Notes under the pieces: model-generated | The model's database searches: none | What the model saw: only the letters and a program-made list of their open reading frames with translations | Told to the model about the DNA's origin: nothing | Translations under genes and position numbers: made by a program | Part shown: in pieces, positions 57,863 through 64,000 of the stretch | Layout of the letters: each line of letters begins with the position of its first letter | Numbering within the stretch: the stretch's first letter is position 1 | Assembly (NCBI RefSeq): GCF_007655135.1 | Contig: NC_045133.1 | Location: 19,565,845-19,629,844, forward strand | Direction of reading: 5' to 3' | DNA from: Punica granatum | Lineage: Eukaryota; Streptophyta; Magnoliopsida; Myrtales; Lythraceae | Length of the DNA: 64,000 nt

Positions 57863-60800
57863 TTACAGTCGGTATTTTGTGCTTTCCTTTGACTTATTTT
57901 GGTTTGATCTCCTTTCTGCTTGGGCTTGAAGTTGGTTGACTGTCACTGTCTGCCTTGAATGATCAGCTTCCCTAGCCACGAGCAATGCACCTACACTTCC
58001 AGGCTGCACTTACACAGAGATGAGATGAGATATGTGTCTATTAATGTTCCAGAATGTTTACAGTGAGAGGATGATTTCCATATTAGTAATTCACTCACGT
58101 TCATTACAATGTATTCTCTGTTAACAGTTGGAGCTCTTCTTGCTGCAGTGTTTCTTGATTGTTTTTTCCTACTTCCTCCCTCTCCAATATCACGGGACAC
58201 AGGCTCCATCTAATTATCAACGATGTTTAAAGTGACAAATAATATGGAATCGTCTATTGAATATTGAATATGTAGTACCATAGATTTCAATGTCCAACAT
58301 ACCGTTGTACTTTCTTGGGTTGGCATTTCTTGGACCGTAGAAAGAGGGCATGCAGATCCACTAAGAGCCTGCTAACCAAAATCCAAATTTAGCAACTTTA
58401 ACAAATAATGAATTCCTTATGCCAAAATAAAATTCAAATGAAACTGACCGGTTCAATGTTGTCTTTCCCGCTTAGATTACACTTCCGCCTATTATGACCA
58501 GGCTGCCTACATAGGCTGCACGTAATAGTTGTACCTTTACGAGACATTTGCTCAACCCCATCTTTTCCAACTACAGTCTCCAACACTGTCTTTCTTCTCT
58601 GTTTCTTCGGCCTACCTTTCTTCTTCTTTAATAATGGAGGTATTGGTGGTTCATGTATGTTAGTTCTCTCCCAAAACTTTGGATCCCTCACAGGCTCCAT
58701 CACCTTGCCATAAGCTTCTAAAAACATCTCCTTCTTATAGAAGTTATGAACAAAATCACTTGGCACTAAACCCCTATCTAACAAGGCACATACAGCATGA
58801 CAACAAGGAATTCCAGAAAGCTGCCATGCCCTACAATCACATGATTTATTCCTGATGTCAACCACATACCTAGTGCCCCACGCCTCGATTTCATAACCAT
58901 TTTCACCATTCCAGGTAACGTGACAATATCTACTGAATTTCAAACTTGATTGCAATTTTTTTTCAATCCTAGGACCAAAATCATTCGTCCACTTCTCATA
59001 GTTTGCTCTCTGAGTCGGGATCCTTTGCATCACCAACTTCCTAATGTCCTCTAACATCGAATAAATAGATTTACACCTTACTTCAAGTATTCTCCCATTA
59101 AAGGCTTCACAAAGATTATTATCAACAATGTCACATTTAACCATGGGATTAAAGAAAGCCTTACACCAGTGCTTGGGATTTGGTCTTTCCAGCAAGTCCT
59201 CATATGCTTAGGGGGACATTTTACGAAGCATTTCCATATTTTCCTTGAAATCGACTTCAGTGGTTGATTTGGTAATGTTCCAAAATTGCCTTTGTATCTT
59301 TGGCCCCTTGTGACTTCCTCCCCAATTAGCATAGATGTGTCTTGCACACATTCTATGCTCTACATGAGGGAACAACTCAGTTACTGCTTGTACCAACCCC
59401 TATGTAAAAAAACAAGAAAATTTGTAAGCAATTAAAATATACTCAGCTATCGTTATGAATATTAGTTATATTACCTTTTGTTGATCAGATATGATTGACC
59501 AACCCAAGCCATCAGTTATGCATAAATCCTCCTTAAGTTGCCTCAAAAACCATAACCATGTATCTCTACTCTCAACTTGAACTACGGCCCAAGCAATGGG
59601 AAACATTTGATTGTTTCCATCCCTACCAATGGCAGTTAACAGTTGACCCTTAACCACTGTCTTCAGGAAACATCCATCAACACCAATTATTTGCCTACAC
59701 CCCTTTACAAATCCTGTCTTCAAAGCATCAAAACACACATAAAACCTATCAAAGATAGGCGGTTCAGCTGGTATTGCCCTTTGAACCATCATACAGACAG
59801 ATGAATTCCCATTTGCTCTCTTCAATTCATCAGCATAAAACCACATCAATGCATACTCTCCTTTACTATCGCCAACCACCAAATCATAGACCTTCTCCTT
59901 TGCCCTCCTACACTGGGATCTGGATACCTCAACACCTAGCTGCTCCTTGACTAGCTTTTTGAATTCATTTAGCTTGATGGATGGAAGTGATCGGATTGTG
60001 CCCATGTAATGTTTAGCCAACCAACTGCTATTAACTCTACTATTCTTGTAAGTTATATTGCAGGTGTGATTGTCAAAAAATTTCCTCACCTGGTAAGCAC
60101 CAAGATTCTTCATGAATTTAGCAACTATCTGCCAAGGGCAACTCGTCTCTTTACACCTCACTCTTATATATTCTTTGCAATTTTTTTTGAAGTATATGTT
60201 CCTTTGGGTCTTCACAGCAGCCAAACAAATTGCATCCTTAAATTGTTTTCCATCTTCAAACAGTTGCCCTACAGTAAAAGTTGGCAACTCACAAGTCGGT
60301 TCATATTGAGGGAATGTACCTGACTTCCTGAAGTAACTTCTGGGTTCTCTCAATGTGTCTTCATCATCCCCAAACTCATAACTTGATTCACCAGAGTTAA
60401 TACTGCAAGCCTCATTAGAAGATGGATAATCGGTTATGTATCCTTCAGTTGCTGCATCAATGGCAACAATAGTGCACCCTTTCTCTTTGCCCTTGCCCTT
60501 GTTGTACTGCTTATCTTGTCTTGCTTCCCTTATGATAGTATCTAGATCCTTCTGTAGCCGCAAACTCTTTAACTTCTCAGCTCTCTTCTTCTTCGCAACT
60601 TCAACTTGGCATCTGATGTCTTCGAGCTCAGGATCATCTTCTTCGCTTAGATCTGCAGCTACATCCCTATAAGCAATATCACTCTCACTCCCACTACTAC
60701 TATCCTCTTCACTTTCTTCTGTACCTGGATCTACAATAGCATCAACTCCTTCCCTTCGTAACCTACCAGATGCAGTCTCTTCATCACCTCCCTCAGTAGT

Positions 60801-61151
60801 CGCCGTAGGTTGCTGAAATGATTTGGGGTCGATTTTGTGCTTCACATACAGTTGACAATATTTATGCTCCAATAGCTGCCCTATGAGTTGAATGACAGAA
60901 CTATCCTTGTACACCTCAAACAATCCTTCTTTTAACCCCTTCCCATGGACCCTACACAACACCACCTCTACATTACCTTTATACCCCATATTTTCCAATT
61001 CTTTCACCATATGAGTAATGGATACTTTGTCTGGGTCTATATCCCAACGCAGTATCTCACCCCCACTATACAAAATTTCCCCTCCTTCTTCATTAAAGGA
61101 ACTGCCATGGTGTATTTCAAGTATGTATCCATGATACTTCATGTTATCCAT
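57863..61151 (-). pseudogene. MURA-like MULE transposase, 5 exons, one premature stop
   Basis: Exons: 61151-59475, 59399-58449, 58368-58303, 58209-58099, 58003-57863; all GT-AG, phases agree, 982 codons including the final TAA at 57865-57863. From MDNMKY: N-terminal PB1-like region 1-110, acidic linker, MuDR DNA-binding domain about 289-375, MULE catalytic domain about 470-650 with GVDGCFL (Asp492) and SDQQKG (Asp556), then DNNLCEAFN, SWIM finger CDCRAWQLSGIPCCH, a basic KKKKGRPKKQRRK stretch and a CCHC knuckle CSLCRQPGHNRRKC. The single defect is an in-frame TAA at codon 623 (59210-59208, in MSP*AYEDLL), inside the catalytic region, so the product would be truncated. An acceptor just before the ATG implies a 5' UTR intron. 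An alternative ATG at 61181 lies before that acceptor. The transposase excises and inserts the element by binding its inverted repeats. Confidence 0.93.
59208..59210 (-). other. Premature TAA in the MULE transposase
   Basis: The frame is identical and open on both sides (59399-59211 and 59207-58449). A single substitution explains it. Confidence 0.9.
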
Positions 61152-61159
61152 CCTACAAT

Positions 61160-62658
61160 ACCAATGTAACAGAACAAGCATGTAATGAATATTGACAATA
61201 TTGATAATCTTTTGTAAAAATTCATCAGTAAATGGACACTACCTTGTAAATGAAACCCTGTAAATTATCAATACTACGAACAGCTTGCTCAAAAAGCTCC
61301 TCCTCTAGTGGAACTGAAGAGCTTGTGGGCCGGAAGCTGAAGATACAACTTGGAACAAGAATACTACATTAGAAGCTAAACAATGACAAACTGGACTGAA
61401 CCCCAACAAAGTTAGAAAATCAGCTGGTTAGGATTAGCCTGCTGATCTGTTCTCGGGGTCAATCGGGTACTTTGAAACACACCTTGGCATAAGTGTGTAC
61501 TTTTTTTTCCATTTTCAACTATTATGATACCATAATATGGGATTAGTATTTTTAATTGATTATGAAAGGACAGTCGAAATTGGAATAAGAATCAGATCAG
61601 CAGATTAGTTTAAAGGGGCTGAAACGGTTGACTAGCAAATAAACAATTGTAGGCACATGGTTTGGGGCCAATGGTGGGTAAGTCTCGACAGTTGGGAGAT
61701 ATACGAAGATTGACCGTCTAACCGAACTAATGGAAATCAGACCCGTCTTGGTAATTAAACAAACTAAACAGAGTTGTTTTATTTTAATATTGGAACTAAA
61801 AAAAATCATTGTTTAGATTAAGATATTGAACAAATGGGATCATAAATGGTTGAATGATGCTCAACCCCAAAACATTGTTGTGGAAGCTGCTTAATTACAA
61901 AAAGGGGCAACTTTTACCCCTTTCAATGATTATGTTATGGGAACTCACTACGAAGACAACAGAAAATGCTAACAGTGGAGAGTGGGAGACAAATAATTTG
62001 CAAGTTGCCCAATTGGGTCGGATTCTATAAGTGTATTTATAAGTGTATCTTCAACAGCAATTATCTGTACTCAACTATCTATAGTCAACGACTAACTTGC
62101 GGTGGGCATCGAAATTCGACTTCGAAATTCGACTTCGAAGTTAGTCAACGACTAACTTGCTGATTTTACATACTTACATACAAACATTTTTGTATATATG
62201 ATTATGTTATTGCAGTCCCTGCATGTCTTATTGCCTTTACGCCAGCCATTACAGAAGGTGCCGGGGCAATATCTAGGATAAGAATCTATTATCATTTCTT
62301 TTCTTTCTTTTTGGCCATACCTAATATCATTCCTGGTGCAATCACTCCACTTGCCGAAGCTTGCTGGAGCAACAAAGGGTCTTCTTCTTCCTTCACCGAG
62401 TACAGGATCAGTTCACCGAGTACAGGATCAGGAGAGGCCAGCTTTCGGGGAAGAAGTACAGGAGAGTCGGAGAGGAGAGTTCACGAGCAGGTTTTGCTTC
62501 CACCCAGCTTTCGAGATTACTTCCTTTTCCGAATGGGTGGAGGTCGATCATCAACCCACAGTTTTGCTTTCCATCCATCAGGGGTAAGGGAACTAGGGTC
62601 GGCTTTTCCAGCGTCCATCAGTGGGGGAGGGAATTCGGGTCTTGCTCGGGATCCGGGT
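61160..62658 (-). other. MULE transposase leader region
   Basis: Between the first coding exon and the right inverted repeat. A 5' UTR exon plausibly ends at TTTACAAG|GTAGTG near 61245. 62396-62431 holds a direct repeat of ACCGAGTACAGGATCAG, and 62084-62160 holds repeats of AGTCAACGACTAACTTGC and of an ATTCGACTTCGAA unit. Open frames at 62311-62831 (plus) run antisense through the repeat. Confidence 0.5.
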
Positions 62659-62983
62659 GGGTTCCTGTGCGTTTGGGTCGGGTTCTGGGTTTCCTTCTTG
62701 TGCTTTCGGTTCGGGATCCGGTCTTTCGGGTGTTTTCGGTCGGTCCAATGAGCCATGTCAGCAAACTAACGGCCACATCGCCAAAACGGACGGTGTTAAC
62801 GCCACGTGGGTGGGCCGTTAACTGGGGTTGACGGATAGGACCAATTCTGCCCCTTTTCCCAAACTTGTAGGACCATTGCTGACCCTTTTCTCAAACCTTT
62901 AGGACTTCATTTTTCGTTTTGAAAATTTTAGGACTTAATATCAAAAAAGGGCAAAGTTTTAGGACCAATACTGTCATTTTCCC
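62659..62983 (-). repeat. Right terminal inverted repeat of the MULE
   Basis: Mirror of 55079-55403 with about four substitutions (for example GACATT/GATATT near the outer end). Likely promoter of the transposase gene. Confidence 0.95.
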
Positions 62984-63038
62984 CTAAAATTAAGTTCTTA
63001 TAATGCAGCACCAACTTGTTCCTGGAACTCGAAGGTTC

Positions 63039-63118
63039 TCTTGTTACGTGGCAGCTCTCTTCAATAGCAAACGCACTTTCTTGCTACGTGGCAGCTCTTT
63101 TCAATAGCAAACGCACTA
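63039..63118. repeat. 40-bp tandem repeat (two units)
   Basis: TTG(T/C)TACGTGGCAGCTCT then TCAATAGCAAACGCACT, repeated once with two or three differences, just outside the MULE. Confidence 0.9.
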
Positions 63119-64000
63119 AAACAACTTTTTCATTTTCTCAAGCTGGGTCTTATTAATGCAAACAAATAGAAATCTTTGAAGGAGTACAAGTAATCGCGTT
63201 AACAAAAATAAATTCTAAAAATATTCGATTTTAAATTAAATATGATCTTTTTTTTCTATCTTTTTCACATACATGAAATATTATTTTAGTATATGCATAG
63301 TCACATCCATCAAAATATTAAATTCATCATGCACTTTCATAAATAAAAAAAATCATGATACTCATAATATTACCGTTTAGTTAAGATATTTCTTATAATA
63401 CTCTAAATTCTTTACAATAATTTACGAGGTCAATGGGCTTAACAAATGGATTGATGAATAAAAAATAAAGCAGTGCAGATTATCTTACCGATGAGAATAG
63501 TTCGAATTCAAAGTCTGATTTCAGATGAGATTACTGTATTACAATAATGCTCGAAAGTTTTAAGGCCGATTCATTTTGCAATTCTCCCAAAAATATCGAG
63601 CTCATGCACATACCCCCAACTGCCAACGCGAACGCCTAAATGGAAATCACCAAAGAACCGAAAAGTCTAGAATATATATATTATTTTTTGGTTAAAGGTA
63701 ACTCATAGGCATAATACAATTAGATAAAAAGTTTTAAATATCTATCAAATGGATACGGGCAGTCTCACTTAATATGAAAATTAGAATATCTTAATTATCA
63801 ACCGAAAATGTGCGTCACTATACTTTATCTCTTGGTATATATATATTTTATTTTTGGGTATTGGGTAGTGGTAGTGGAGGAATCGTGCAAAACACATGTC
63901 CCGTTCTGGAAAAGAAATTGCGGAAAAAGTTACCAACTGCGAATATTCTTGCCATCTTGGTGATCATTTCACATAAACTTGACATCTAATTATCATTAAA
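63119..64000. other. AT-rich intergenic DNA, nothing recognised
   Basis: No coding signal or transposon boundary found to the window end. Confidence 0.5.

Larger units (their letters stand above)
55079..62983. mobile_element. Mutator-like element (MULE), 7.9 kb, near-intact, two genes
   Basis: Terminal inverted repeats 55079-55403 and 62659-62983 (325 bp) begin GGGAAAATGACAGTATTGGT and differ at about four positions. The 10-bp duplication CTAAAATTAA flanks the element (55069-55078, 62984-62993). Inside, a MURA-type transposase runs leftwards from the right repeat and a GRF-zinc-finger gene runs rightwards from the left repeat, so the two genes converge as mudrA and mudrB do in maize MuDR. 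Near-identical repeats and a perfect duplication indicate recent insertion. Confidence 0.95.

Noticed and set aside
62311..62831. Three overlapping open frames of 66-156 codons, and 55241-55582 on the minus strand
   Set aside because: They run through the MULE inverted repeats and flank; frames overlap each other and mirror the other repeat.
1..64000. tRNA, rRNA and CRISPR arrays
   Set aside because: None seen by eye. The tRNA-related motifs found are retrotransposon primer sites and one SINE-like B box, and no array of regular spaced repeats exists.

Overview
This is nuclear DNA from a flowering plant, most likely a eudicot. Four host genes with GT-AG introns sit in AT-rich intergenic DNA packed with plant-type transposons (copia, gypsy, TRIM, solo LTR, LINE, hAT, Mutator, Helitron, Tourist MITEs). 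The gypsy gag at 31-33.8 kb reminded me of a family I associate with Myrtales such as pomegranate; that is from memory and weak.

Host genes, each rebuilt exon by exon with phases that agree: (1) a uridine kinase/UPRT-like UKL gene, minus strand, 14 exons, 480 aa, 6523-10593; (2) RPT1, the 26S proteasome base ATPase, plus strand, 10 exons, 426 aa, 26587-30429; (3) an alpha-class C2-domain phospholipase D, minus strand, 4 coding exons, 831 aa, 34102-38491; (4) an acid-lipase-family triacylglycerol lipase, minus strand, 9 exons, 423 aa, 43976-48485. These are unrelated housekeeping or lipid-metabolism genes with no operon-like logic.

Layout of the rest. 1-1.8 kb: left-truncated copia element in minus orientation (gag, PBS, full LTR) beside a possible CACTA-associated fragment. 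5.0-5.6 kb: fossil hAT transposase. 11.3-21.5 kb: a tandem duplication of about 2 kb. Its second copy was split by a 4.9 kb Helitron (13714-18625) and by a further insertion of about 1.8 kb that carries a TRIM; its first copy gained a Tourist MITE (12775-13070). 22.3-24.3 kb: SINE-like repeats and a Mutator fold-back element. 31-33.8 kb: decayed gypsy gag-protease. 39.7-42.1 kb: a solo LTR with 5-bp target duplication. 49-55 kb: a LINE 3' end, SINE-like repeat, hairpin and a non-autonomous Mutator element (54165-55069).

The most interesting object is a 7.9 kb, evidently young Mutator-like element at 55079-62983, with 325-bp terminal inverted repeats that differ at only about four sites and a perfect 10-bp target duplication. 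It carries two convergent genes: a MURA-type transposase (one premature stop) and a short GRF-zinc-finger/coiled-coil/transmembrane protein in the position mudrB holds in maize MuDR. It landed in the target-site duplication of the older Mutator element next to it.
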